From: Capsicum annuum
Taxonomy: Eukaryota > Streptophyta > Magnoliopsida > Solanales > Solanaceae
Assembly (NCBI RefSeq): GCF_002878395.1
Contig: NC_061120.1
Span: 93,707,805-93,771,804, forward strand
DNA length: 64,000 nt
Direction of reading: 5' to 3'
The notes beneath the pieces were generated by a model. The model had not been told where the DNA came from and did no database searches. It was given only the letters and a program-made list of their open reading frames with translations. Below are positions 47,968 to 59,384 of the stretch, piece after piece; position 1 is the first letter of the stretch, and each line of letters begins with the position of its first letter. The position numbers and the translations under genes are program-made.

Positions 47968-49670
47968 ATGCCACTATTTCCTAGCACTAGAACTCAAGGA
48001 AATCCCTTACTCCCTATTAATCCAGAACACAAAAAAATTCTGCAAACACTAAGAAGCATGACAGAGCAAGTTTATGATGGTATTCCAGAAAAGGTAATAA
48101 ATAATCCACTTGTCATACCTCCTACTCTAGGTGATCCATAGAATATTGCTAACAGAGAAACTAAGTAGATTCTAGAAAAGGTAGCCAAGCAACAGACAAG
48201 AACAGGTGATGAGTCGGTTGGTCCAGCAAGAAGAAATAACCAAGCCAAGACCGATAGAGGAAGTTAGAGGTGGAAAAGATCAAGTGATCCTAGTTTATTA
48301 GTATCTATAGCTATATGATAAAGAATATGATATGGGGTATGTTGATCCTGCTGGGACTATAGAAATTATTCCTCCTATGTGACCTAAAAATGTGAAGTTT
48401 TATATCACGAGTGTAATAATCCAGCTATTAAATTTAAAGGGTATATTTTTTGTATTGTCTACAGAATATGCAAACATCTATTACATTTTGGGGTGGATCA
48501 AAAAGCATTGAGATTGAGGTTTTTCCCCTTCTTGTTGACCGAAAAAGTATCATTGTGATTGGGGAAACATCCTAGAAGCTTATTAAGAATTTGGAATACG
48601 TTGCATAGACATTTTTGACTATTTCTTTTTGTCTTCTAGGCTACAACTAATAGATAAAATCTATGACTTTAGGTAGTTGTCTGCTGAGTCCATGTATGAT
48701 GTGTAGTTTTGGTTCAGAACAAAGTTGAGCATGCTACCTAATACCCAGATTCAAGGGTCTAATTTATTGGAGATAATTTATAGATCCCTGAATATTAGGT
48801 TTACGGTGATTAAAGACACTATATCTGAAGGTGTATTTATCTGTCTACATTGGGATATGGCACAGGAAATGATATATAAGATCTCTATCACAAATCAAGG
48901 ATGGCACACTCAGGAGGTTGATAAGGGTATTAGTACGTATGTCTTTGGAGCCACTAGTGATTACATAGTTTGTAATGATTCAGTAGTGCAGGAAGTTGCT
49001 TAGCTCATAACGGATAGTGGGATACTTACAAAAAAATTTATAGCAATGACTGCTAGAAAAGTAAACAGAGTGAGGGCACAGGGATCTACTTGCAGAGTTT
49101 ATGAGTCTAACGTAACTGAAGATGTTAAGTACTTCGATCAAGAAGTGGTGGGTTTCAAAGCTAAGAGTCAAGAAAAGAAAGTCAGAACTATTACAGTGAT
49201 ACGTACCGAGATAGGACCAGAGAACAACATGGTGATTGGAGGAGTAAAGATGACTATAAAGACAAGAGTGATAGATATGTTCCTCCGAGTAGCCCAAATA
49301 CCATGTTTAGACTAGAAGCAACTTTTTTGAAGATAGTAAAAGGCTAAGAAAGTTAGAAAGTCTACCTTAAAGAATATTATGGTGGACATAAACATGATGA
49401 ATTAGAAAGTTAAGTCTCATGCCAATGTGATCAAACAACAAGAACAACAGTTTTGCCAAATGTCGGCCAATTTTAATCGAAGTCAGTCTAGCACTTTTCA
49501 CAACAATACAATGCAAAATCTAAAGAATGATAGTCATTATCATGCCATTATAACTCAGAGTAGTAATACCACCATGGATCATCCCATGCCCACTGTGGTA
49601 TTGTCAAAGAAGAAAGATGTTGATACATATATCACAAAAGAACCTAATATTGAAGAAGAAAAATAATCAA
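47968..49670 (+). pseudogene. Athila gag
   Basis: The start ATG at 47968 gives MPLFPSTRTQGNPLLPINPE. Stops appear after about 60 codons. Further on, LGWIKKALRLRFFPFLLTEK near 48490-48550 matches the gag core (LRLFPFSLKDKA in relatives), and MLPNTQIQGSNLLEIIYRSL with WDMAQEMIYKISITNQGWHT (48728-48900) matches the gag segment before the linker. A long charged and Asn/Gln-rich linker (QQEQQFCQMSANFNRSQSST near 49430-49490) precedes protease. At least three frames are involved. Confidence 0.82.
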
Positions 49671-50100
49671 ATGTTGACTGTATTTCTACAAAGGATAAAG
49701 GCAAGGGTAAAGTTGATGAACTAATTTTGAAGACTATTCCAAGACACCAGAGCCTTTACCATTCCATCTACCATTGGGTTATTCAACTTTGCTTGGGCTT
49801 TATGTGATCTAGGAGCCAGAATTAATCTTATACCGCTGGTTGTATTTATGAAGTTGGGGTTAGGGGAACCCAAACAAACTTTGATGCGATTATTGAGGGA
49901 TGACCGAACCATGAAAAATCCTGTTGGTATTCTTTGTGATGTGATAGAAAAGGTGGCGCCCTTTATATTTTTAGATAATTTCATAATACTTGATTATGAG
50001 GTAGACTTCCAAGTCCTTATCATCCTGGATATACACTTCCTCATTACGAGTATAGCATTGGTTGATAAGGTGTTGGGATAGATGACGTTCAAACTTATTG
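49671..50100 (+). pseudogene. Athila-type protease
   Basis: Reads FTIPSTIGLFNFAWALCDLG then ARINLIPLVVFMKLGLGEPK, with MRLLRDDRTMKNPVGILCDV and FIFLDNFIILDYEVDF. This is the standard Athila/Tat protease with its CDLGA motif at about 49798-49815, followed by the PIILGRPFL-equivalent LIILDIHFL. One frame change near 49800 separates the first part. It sits directly after the gag linker, as in intact Athila. Confidence 0.88.
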
Positions 50101-50689
50101 ATTAATAGGTAATCTTTAATGTATGACATTAGATATGGTTGCTGGATAATATGAGAGTTTTATTGGCGATAAACACTATTGATGATGAGGTTTATGCAGT
50201 GACTGTTCCAATTAAGGAGAGGTTGGGTATTGAAGTATTATAAGCAGTGATTATGAATTTTGATATTAATAAAAATGAGAAATATGATGAGATAGTAGGT
50301 ACTGTTTATGGTAGAGTTTCATATACTTATTCTCCAATAAAGCTTGATCTGGATTTGAAAAATAGAACTACTCCTCCTGCTCATTCACCAATTGAGGATC
50401 CACTTGTGTTTTACTTTAAGGTTCACCCATCTCACTTGTGCTATGACTTTTTAAGGGCTGACAATAACTTGGCAGTGATCATTACAGCTGACTTAGTTAA
50501 GACAGAGGTAGATACATTGTTATCAGTGTTGCACAGGTTTAAGATAGCTATAGGGTACACCATTGCATATATTATAGGTATTTTGCCAAGTATTTATACT
50601 CATAATATCCAACTTGAACTAGATTGCATCATTACTATTGAGCATCAGCACAGGATAAATTTTCCTATGCAGGAGATGTTAAAGAAAGA
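50100..50689 (+). pseudogene. Athila protease-RT linker
   Basis: A 151-codon open stretch (50247-50702) covers LDLDLKNRTTPPAHSPIED, PLVFYFKVHPSHLCYDFLRA, DNNLAVIITADL, then LLSVLHRFKIAIGYTIAYII and GILPSIYTHNIQLE, the conserved segment between protease and RT in this lineage (relatives: LPSHLRYAFLG ... AIGWTIADIKGISPS). This is the longest uninterrupted frame in the Athila pol. Confidence 0.87.
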
Positions 50690-51480
50690 AAATATCAACT
50701 AGCTGGATGCAAGTATAATTTACCCCATTGTTAAAAGCAAGTGGGTCAATCCTATTTAGTGAGTCCCAAAGAAAGGCAAAATTACTATCACACCAAATAT
50801 AAAGAATGAGCTCGCATGAATTAGAGCAGTCATAGGTTGAAAAGTGTGCATGGACTATCGAAAGATAAACACATGGACATAAAAGGACCATTTCCCAATG
50901 CCCTTCAGGGACCAGATGCTAAATAGACTTGTAGGAATGGCCTAGTATTATTTTCTTGATTATTATGTGATTTACAATCAAATCACTATTGCTCCTAAAG
51001 ATTAAGAGAAGACGGCATTTACCTTATTTTATGGGACTTTTGTATTTAAGAGAATGTCATTTGGATTATGCAATGCTCCCGCCACCTTCTAAAGATGTAT
51101 GATGTCCTATGATATGGTGGAAGACTCCATTGAGGTGTTTATGGATTATTTTTTAGTGGTTGGTGGTACTTTTGTAGACTATTTGGTCTGCATGGCCAAT
51201 GCTCTTAGTCGATGTGAGGAATTAAATTTGGTGCTTAAATGGGAGAAGTACCATTTCATGGTGAAAGAAGGACTTGTGCTTGGGTACAAGATCTTAAAAA
51301 GCGAATAGAGGTGGATAAGGCAAAAATTAAATTGATTGAGATATTACCACCATCAGTTTCAGTGACGGGTGTCCAGAGTTTTTTAGGCCATATTGTCTTT
51401 TACAGGCTATTAATCAAGGATTTCACAAAAACTGTGAATCCTCTTCGCGATATTTTTTTAAAAAGAGGTAAAGTTTGATT
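50690..51480 (+). pseudogene. Athila reverse transcriptase
   Basis: Segments: VCMDYRKINTW and KDHFPMPFRDQMLNRLVGMA, FLDYYVIYNQITIAPKD (first catalytic Asp kept), EKTAFTLFYGTFVFKRMSFG, LCNAPATF, RCMMS, then VEDSIEVFMDYF. The catalytic FMDDF box at 51138-51152 reads FMDYF, so the second Asp is Tyr and the enzyme would be dead. It continues with RCEELNLVLKWEKYHFMVKE and, in another frame, EVDKAKIKLIEILPP and SVTGVQSFLGHIVFYRLLIK. All match the Athila consensus order. Confidence 0.9.
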
Positions 51481-51965
51481 TTTCTTAGGCATGTCTGAAG
51501 GTTTCTGAGTTCTTGAAGGAGCGGTTAGTGTCAACCCCTATTATAGTATCCCGGGACTGGTCTCTACCATTGGATATTTTGTGAAATGTAAGTCATGTGG
51601 TCTTAGGTGTTATCCAAGGCCAAAGGCAAGAAATATTACTTTGCCTTAAGGACATACTCGCAAGGCATTAAACCCTGCACAAAAGAATTATATTGTTACT
51701 GAGCAAGAGTTCCTAGCAGTTTTCTTTGCCTTTAAGAAATTTTTTTCCTACCTGATTGGGACTAAGGTTATTGTTCATACAAACCATGCAGCATTAAGAT
51801 ACCTAATGACAAAGAAAGATACAATGCCAATATTGATTCATAGGGTTGTCTTGCTACAAGAGTTTGATTTTGAGGTGAAAGACCAAAAAGGCATACAAAT
51901 TTAGGTTACAAATCACTTGTCTAGATTTGAGGAAAAGGCAATGCAAAAAATAGGAGATGGGCTTG
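51481..51965 (+). pseudogene. Athila RNase H
   Basis: Reads [60 protein letters not shown], then [19 protein letters not shown] and VTNHLSRFEEK. The conserved TDHAALRYL Asp is Asn (TNHAALRYL). The front part near 51490-51640 (FLKERLVSTPIIVS-like) belongs to the RT-RNase H connection. It is interrupted by stops. Confidence 0.88.
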
Positions 51966-52028
51966 AAATCCATGATACTTTTCCAGACGAGCGTATTTTA
52001 GCATAATTGCAATACTTATTGCCCTGGT

Positions 52029-53180
52029 TTGCTGATTTTGCCAATAACTTGGAAAGTGATCATCCTAGAAGACTTTTCATTTCAACAACAAAAGAGATCT
52101 ATGAAAAATGTAAGGAAATTCCTTTTGGATAAACCTTATCTATTCAGGATTTTTGCGGATGGTATGATTCGTAGAGGCATCCAAGCGGTGTATATGATAA
52201 GTATTCATGAGACTTTTCATGATTCATCTGTTGGGGGTCACTATGGAGGAACCCACATAACCCATACAATTTTTCAATGTGGGTACTACTTTCTGATAAT
52301 ATACAAGGATGTTTATGTCTTTGCAATATCATGTGACCAGTGCCAGCACCAAGGTCATATTTTGAGGTGTCATGAACTCTCTATGACCCATATTCTAGAG
52401 TTAGAGATATTTGATGTGTAGGATGTGGACTTTATGTGGTTGTTTGTAAGGTCCTATGGCAAGAAATACATTCTTATTATAGTTGACTATATATCCAAAT
52501 GGGTGGAAGTGGTAGTGCTCTAAAAATAATGAAGATAGAAGTGTCACCGTATTCCTAAAGAAATATATTTTTTCACAATTTAGAAATCCACCTGAAATAA
52601 TTAGTGATGGTGGGTCGCATTTATGTAATCTTCTATTCAAAATTCTTCTTGAGAAATATGGACTAAAGAAAAAGTGTCAACACCTTATCACCCTAACACA
52701 AGCACATATGTTGAGGTCTCCAATAGAGTGATCAAGTTTACTTTGGCAAAGTTTATGAAAGCCAAAATGGTTGATTGGTTAAGAAAGTTAGATAATGCTT
52801 TATGGGCATACCGAACAGCTTAAAAAAACCCCATAGGTGCCTCCCCATGTAAAATTGTGTTCGGAATGCCATTCCATGTACCTATTGAACTTGAGGACAA
52901 GGCATTATTTGTATTAAAAAAGTTGAATTTTGTGTGGCATAATATTACAAATATGAGGATGAGCAAAATTAATGAGTTATATGAGGTTTGACTCTGGGCT
53001 TATGGATGTGCTGCACTTACAAATAGAAAAAAAAGTTCAATAATGATCAAAAAATTAAGAATAGAGTATTTGATCTAGGTGACCAGGTGTTGTTTTATAA
53101 TTCAAGACTTTACTTGTTTCTAGGCAAGTTGAAGTCTAGGTGGTATGGGTCATTCACTATGGTGCGGGTATTTTCATAAG
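52029..53180 (+). pseudogene. Athila integrase
   Basis: The zinc-binding part at 52129-52421 is open: YLFRIFADGMIRRGIQAVYM, HYGGTHITHTIFQCGYYF, FAISCDQCQHQGHILRCHEL and ILELEIFDV, a stop in place of Trp, then DVDFMW with the first catalytic Asp near 52428. The core continues VDYISKWVEVV, then SQFRNPPEIISDGGSHLCNL with the second Asp (about 52605). The segment with the Glu (VEVSNREI in relatives) is frameshifted, reading SPIE-like near 52715. Downstream FNSRL-like and SRQVEV-like pieces mark the C-terminus. Confidence 0.88.
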
Positions 53181-53285
53181 GTGCTATAGAATCGTAGTGT
53201 GATGGTGATGCCCATTAAAAGAGGTGAGGGTATCCCCATAAGATGCTATAGAATAGTAGTGTGATGGTGAAGCCCATACAAAGTG
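53166..53285. repeat. 62-bp tandem duplication
   Basis: gggtattttcataaggtgct... at 53166 recurs at 53228 as gggtatccccataagatgct..., including tagtgtgatggtga in both. Two units, a few mismatches, located at the very end of integrase. It is an internal duplication after the element lost function or in its tail region. Confidence 0.85.
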
Positions 53286-54740
53286 AATGGAGAAAAGGTC
53301 AAGCACTCTATAGGAAACTCTGAGGAAGTAAAACTTATTGAGGATTTGAGCCTTGCCAAAGTTTGAGTAACCAAGGAAAATATCTAATGTCATTATGTTA
53401 AATCAGGCTTTGTATGAGAGGTAACCCGTGTTTTGTACTTATTTAATTATAGGGTAAATTATCTGTTCAATATGCAGGGCTGGAGATTTAAGTGATAAAA
53501 TAGAAATCTTTTCTACGGACAGGCCATATGACTCTCCTATGAGTCATAGCCATACTTTAGAACTCATCATCTAAGTCATAGGGACCTGGACTCGGATCAT
53601 GGGTATTTTGGTCTCTAGAATGAATATAACTATCAAAATGAGTCATATTCAGTGACTAAGACAGTCAACTTTAGTAATAATGATTGGAGACCCAGGTAAG
53701 GTTCCATGCATTAAAGAGGGAGTCTACAATCCATAGTGTGTTGTTACGAGTCATTCTTTAGACTCGTAACCAGGCCCGACATCACGGGCCTAGTAGCTCA
53801 ACCAAATTTATTCCAAACTAAAAAAATAAAATTTGATATCCAATGATTCAAATTCGGTGACTCCCTCCATTCCTAAAATCTACTAAAAACTCCAAAATCA
53901 TCATTCCCCAACATTGCATTTGACATTTAAACCTTGCCCAAGCACGAAAAAACACAAGAACTGGGAACCAAGTCATTAAGGCATTGATCAAGTATCCAAA
54001 AAAATTAAAATGTAGTAAGTATTGTTCATTTAATAATTTACCTATAAATGTGGTGCTACACTTTGTACATATTTATTTGGTAGCCTGACTCAAATACGCA
54101 TTTAAGTGCATCTTGAGGCTTGTTATTGAGATCAAGTAGCAATGAAAGAAATAAATGGGAGTAAAAGTATATTTTTTGTTGAAGTGTTGTTGTAGGGGGT
54201 TGAATATTAAATGACTAACATTGCCATAATAAATATTGTTGTATTGCATTAAAAATTGGAAATAGCTACTCTAATCATTCATGTTATAGTGGCTACGGGT
54301 CTCTTAATGACTCATAAGGTAACTCAATAAGTTCTTATGTCACTCGTAACCACTGTTAACATGATTGATTAGAAGATTATAGGTTTTTTTAACATTATGA
54401 CTCTTCTCAATGAGTCTTAGTCACCTTATATGACTCGTAGTCAAAAGTCATAATAATTGAAGAAGGATTAGCATCAAAAAAATGCTATTGGTTAAGTAGT
54501 GAGTGTTGGTAATGAGTGATAGTTTAACGTTGTGACTTTTTATGAGGAAACCTTTCCTGACTAATAAATACTGATTAGGCATCCTTTCACCTTCGGAGTC
54601 TCACTATGACTCATAACCACAGGTTATGATTCGTAGCTTGAGTCATAGTGTTCCCAGTTCCAGCTCTATTGACACATTATTTTGTTATTTTTATTTCCTT
54701 TTATTAGGAGTAAATAATGAGTATTGACCAATAGGTACTA
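53286..54740. other. Spacer between integrase and third ORF, rich in TGASTCA/ACTCGTA motifs
   Basis: No gene recognised. tgagtca or tgactca occurs at 53540-53546, 54308-54314, 54607-54613 and 54639-54645, among many near versions (actcgtaac, gactcgtag). The same motif class is clustered in the U3 of the Athila and Tekay LTRs. The spacer of Athila-like elements is where a signal for expressing the third ORF would be expected, but promoter activity here is only a hypothesis. Confidence 0.55.
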
Positions 54741-55316
54741 ATGGCTCTAAAGGGTGGCTCATCAAAGAAGCTGACATCGAAGAAAGACACCCAAAAGAAA
54801 TCTGCCCCAAAGTCTACTCCTTACCTCTAAAACAAGGACACTAATAATTCTTGCGATAACCTTCAAGAATATACAAATATACCATTGGTTTAAACTAATG
54901 GATAGGGAACCCCGTGGTTCAAAAGTAATTATGGAGGAAGACATACCCCCTAGGTCTACACCAAGGATGAAGAACCCTAACACCTTACCACCCTATTAAC
55001 TAGCATCCTCTGATCAAGAAGTTAATAATAGCGATGGTAAAGAATAAAATCATGAGGTACTAGTGAGAAAGAATTAGGTTTCGAGGAAGAGAAAGATATA
55101 ATTGGGGGTGACAATGACAATGAGAATAATGATAAAGATGGGTCTGAACCTGAGAGGGAAGGGGATACTAACGAGAGTGAATGTATAGTTAGAGAAATAC
55201 CACCACAAAGAGTACCACCTACTCTACTCTCTATTGAGCCTGCCTTGGTAACCATCATTGAATGGTCAGGGTACCTCAGAATGCAGGCCCTATATTAAAG
55301 CACCTCATTGCAAACC
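54741..55316 (+). pseudogene. Third ORF of the Athila element, N-terminal part
   Basis: Start ATG at 54741: MALKGGSSKKLTSKKDTQKK followed by SAPKSTPYL and a stop. This basic, Lys/Ser-rich N-terminus resembles the start of the 'putative plant transposon protein' family (Pfam Transposase_32 type) found in Solanaceae retroelements. An acidic stretch (DNDNENNDKDGSEPEREGD) follows near 55110-55170. The frame is broken, then interrupted at 55317 by the family-B LTR. The continuation is at 57669. Confidence 0.6.
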
Positions 55317-57668
55317 TGAAGCACCCTGGTTTATGGACCTTATAAAATTTCCTAGATTTTTTATTTCTGGGTAGTGTATGCTCAAGGAATGAGTTGTACA
55401 CTTGGGTACGAGTGGTATGATCCATTCATATACTGACCAATGTTGGTTGGTAGGATGGATTTAGTTACTGGAATGGGTACGACTTGGTGGTATAAGTCGT
55501 ACTAGTGGATATTGGTCATTTGGTTCCATCACTTATCCTTAGACTCGGTAACTTAAGATGGACCTGTGTACGAGTGGCTTACCATGAGTCGTAATCTTTT
55601 GTATGAGCCATACCCAAGACTCATATGGGGGTCATTATTTAAACCTCTTAGATTTTAGTCTGCCAGGGGTATAGTTTGTGGGTATGAATTGTACATTTGA
55701 ATATGACTTGGGTTTAGGTGTGTTGTACATTTATCAATATTGGGTACAAGGGGGAATCCTATGGTACAAGATATGGGTACCGCTCGTATAGGATGGGTAT
55801 GACTTGTAAGGGTCAATCTTCCCTATGATGGAAATTTAATACAGTTTGAGTGGGGGAAATCTAGATATTTCCCCACTTATCCTAATAAGGTCCCAAAAAT
55901 GATATTTCATTTGGGAGGTTATTGTCCCTATTATTCTATCCTTAAACACTTAGAAAACACTCTTAAAACACCTCTAGAGTTTTGGGCAAAGAAAGCTGTG
56001 GTTTTTTCTTAAGGTGCAAATTGGGGCTTGTCTTAATAATTTCTCTCCATCATCATCTTAGTTTAAGGTATGTTCTCTTCCCTAATTGTTAGTTCTAACT
56101 AAAGGCATTGTTTTATGCAATGTTTTCATGATTTGAATATTGTATAATTTTTGGTTTTCAAATATGAATTGCGGGTTTTGGTTATAAATGTTTGGTTTTG
56201 GATTTTTCCTATTTTTATTATGTTTTTATTTGCATTAATGGTTTTTTTGGATAATTGGTTGCATGGGAATGGTTCTTTGGTAATGGACTTTTTTTTTTAA
56301 ATACTATGCGCCCATATGTTTGATAAAATGCCTATAACAATGATATTACTAAAATATTGGTTTTTTAATCGAACTTATGCCTGGTTTTAACTTGATAATG
56401 GAACCCTAAATGATATGAATGGCTTAAAAGGTCTTGAATGTATTGAAAAGGCCTTGGTGTCCATAGTTCTAGTTTAATTTGAAATCATGTGAGGTATATT
56501 GGAATCCCCTATGGATTGTCTAAGGACAGTACTTGCAAGTTATAGTCGGCATAACGATACCACTACTAATAGCCTTGATTAACAATAATGGAATAATGGT
56601 TTGGTTGTAAAATAATTTTAATTAGGCTTAAAGGAAAGGGGTATATATCAAAGCCATAGAAGGTAGAGTTCTTGGGGGGATTGAAACTGGAAACTCATAT
56701 TTACCAATTTGAGGTTTGGTCCTAGTGACTAGTCATCCCAGTTTTTCTTCCCTGGTCGTGTTGCTTCATGAACTATGGCCCTTTCAGCAGGGGAATCTAA
56801 ACCCATATAGCCCATTGGTGGTTTAGAACAGCATAGCTACACATCCAAGGCAAGGGTTCTTATTTCATTCTAAACCCGGTTCCATTTCCCACCATGGTTA
56901 TACATATGAATATATATATATATATATAGTTTGTATGCATATGGATGGTTTTACTTGGTTTTATTAATGAAATTACTTTATCCTTATCCAGAGTTCATTC
57001 TAGCATTCACTCGCTAACATATATTTGGCCATTGTATTCCCATACAATGCAGGAACTGGTTGTTCTACTCTTCCTACTTAGCATTTGGATATTCGAGGGT
57101 CTGCTTTGGATTGAAGTAGTAAGCTTCCATCATTCCGGAAGGCTCAATTTCATGGATGTTATTTCATACTTTGACTTATTTATGGAGATTTGTTTTGGCT
57201 ATGGTTGGGGGAATGTCCCAACTGGATTTTTGTATTCTTTTGGTTTGAGGATTTGTGGAACTACTATGGGTTCCAATGGGTGAGATCGGTATTGGTGTCA
57301 TCCTTAGCATTGGTATTCGTATTGGGGCTAATACCGGTTGACGATATTGTTGGTTGTTTGATCCTCTTTTATTTTGGGATTATATATTTAATTATTAATG
57401 TAACCTTTTTGGTTATGGATAGATCTATGGTTTGGTTTGGCTTGGTATGGTTGTACAGTTGGCAGGGAACGGTCGAACTCGGGTGCATCGGTCTCGGTAA
57501 TAGTCCTATCCTCGAGTCTGTAATCAAGATAGTTACACTATCTTGCTATATGTTCAAAATTATGCCAACTCATGGAAGGCGGGTGGTGGTTAGTTTGGGT
57601 AATGGGGGTGGTCTATGGTCTCGGTCAGACTTGAGACGCCCATTACGATAAGGCCCCTGGTCGCGTCA
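55317..57668 (+). mobile_element. Solo LTR of family B nested in the Athila third ORF
   Basis: Starts tgaagcaccctgg (matching the B1 LTR start, minus strand TGAAACACCTTGG) and ends ggtcgcgtca at 57668, 2352 bp, with no purine tract before it and no primer site after it. Box ttgaagtagtaagcttcc at 57111-57128. An (AT) run lies at 56911-56928. tacgactt/gagtcgta motifs lie at 55470-55620. No clean target-site duplication: the left flank ends aaacc, and aaacc also occurs on the right but 5 bases away, so ends or flanks have drifted. Two overlapping open frames (56945-57283, 57190-57651) inside are not supported as genes. Confidence 0.85.
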
Positions 57669-59384
57669 TTTAAAAACCCTTTGACTAGAAAGCCCTTGAG
57701 AACTATTTATCTGGAAATAGAGCATATCACTATAGGAATGTCTAAGTTGGCTGCATTTGACACTTGATTCAAGAAATATAAGTTCAAGTGGATGACTAAA
57801 ACATCAGGCCAATACAATAAAGCATTGGTACGTGAGTTTTATGTTGCATATTTTATGGAGTTGAAAAGTCAAAACCCACAGAAAATTTTGTGGAGGAGTG
57901 CAGAACCATTTTCAAATTTGGTAATTCAAGGTGTTCAGGTAAACATCTTTTCTTAGACCATCTCCAAAATTCTTCATGGACCAAAGTTTGTACTACTGGC
58001 TAACACTGGAGAGATATATTTCTGAGTAGGGGATATGAAAAAAGTAAGGGTTAAATAAATAGGTTCAGAAGACGAGGTTGTTCAGGTTTGGTTGATTGTA
58101 AGGATTATTGCCATAGATCAAGAAAAGGACCCATCGGTAGTTGGTGTGGTCATAGGATTATCATCAATCAAGAAAGGTTGATTGAACTTCCACGCAAAAT
58201 CTTTGTGGATCCTGGTTAGATATAGATTGATTCTAATTTATTGGACAATGTTATGGGTCCGATCAAAGCAGCAGTGATATTAGGTATAATGTTACACTAT
58301 GAAATCGATGTAGCCAAGTTGATTGATGAAAAGATTAGGGACAGGGCAACTAGCACAAACATTGTGTTAGTCTTCCATTGCTCGGTAACTCAAATTTTAT
58401 TGGAGAGGGGAGTGTAAGACTTCCCATATATTGATCGATTCATGAGTTTGAGGACTGTTTCATAAATAACGTTAGTAAGAGATATAACCAACCCTATCTG
58501 GGATATGTAAAAGTTAGGTGCGTCAACAATTAGTGATGCATATGAGGCTGAAGAAGATGACACTATGAGGTTCATCGATATAGGTGAAACCCTATTAAGA
58601 CTAGCTAGTCTAAGCCTCGGGCATCTGATTAATAGGAACCTCCCGTACTCCCACTCCACCTCTTACTGCGGCACCACGACCATCTATCTCTAAGTTTTTC
58701 CCATCCGACTATGTATTAGTGTCGTAGTCATTTTTATTTGAAGTTATGAAGAGGTTGAGTACTGTAGAAACAAAGGTATGATTGATGGAAGAAGGAATGA
58801 GAACATGGTTTAAGAAGAGGCTTATTAAAGAAATAAGAACAATGTAGGCAATGGTTTATGGGTTCGAGCAGAGGATTAGCCAGCACCTTTAAGCTATCAT
58901 GTCCCACGACATAGTAGGTGTATAGAGCTGAGTTAGTCGAGATAAAAAGAATTAGTAGAGGAATTACATGACAGTCTAATCATATCGACACCTATTATTA
59001 AGGATACCCATTGAGAGGATGTAGCCTAAAATATTTATGATATTGATGATACAACCTCTACACCTGGTGAGAAGGTAAAAGAAACCAAAAAAAAAGAAGA
59101 GAAAGAGGTCCAAAGAAGAAAATATTGAGATTACAACAAGAGAGAGTATTCAGAGGGAGAGGGTCCGTGAGAAGAGGGTCCAATATATGGTGGAAGGGAA
59201 AGGTAATTTAACACTCACTAATCCTGTTGGGATGAGCAGTAGTACAGCCCCGCCGCCTGAGCCACCTTTGAGCGCACTGACCACCACCAATGCTACTATT
59301 GCTAAGAGTCTCCCGGCAGCTATTGGGACAACTGATGTTGAGGATGTGACCTGTTCGGAGGTCCCACATACTGATTATGCTTGA
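57669..59384 (+). pseudogene. Third ORF of the Athila element, main part (plant transposon protein-like)
   Basis: Readable pieces are KYKFKWMTKTSGQYNKALVR, EFYVAYFMELKSQ, QGVQVNIFS then ISKILHGPKF, later LDNVMGPIKAAVILGIMLHY, EIDVAKLIDEKIRDRATSTN and IVLVFHCSVTQILLERGV. These match in order the domain with REFYA, VDIS...ISRFLYGP, DRAVLVAALVAG and FPCLIFQLC..AGVP known as a putative plant transposon protein. The C-terminus is basic and coiled-coil-like (KKRRKRSKEENIE), then Pro/Ser/Thr-rich, ending PHTDYA at 59384. Several stops and frame changes. Position after integrase is that of the env-like ORF of Athila elements, but no signal or membrane segment is evident. The function of the family is not known to me. 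Confidence 0.72.

Noticed and set aside
48980..49297. Minus-strand 105-codon ORF with His/Cys-rich sequence
   Set aside because: It is antisense to Athila gag, which has recognisable family sequence on the plus strand.
57190..57651. 153-codon plus-strand ORF, the longest in the window
   Set aside because: It lies wholly inside a family-B LTR (55317-57668). Similar-looking frames in other LTRs (13535-13792, 38928-39110) come from shared LTR sequence, without a shared start or stop.
54741..59384. Third ORF as an envelope glycoprotein gene
   Set aside because: It holds the env-like position but shows no signal peptide or membrane anchor, and its conserved blocks match the plant transposon protein family.
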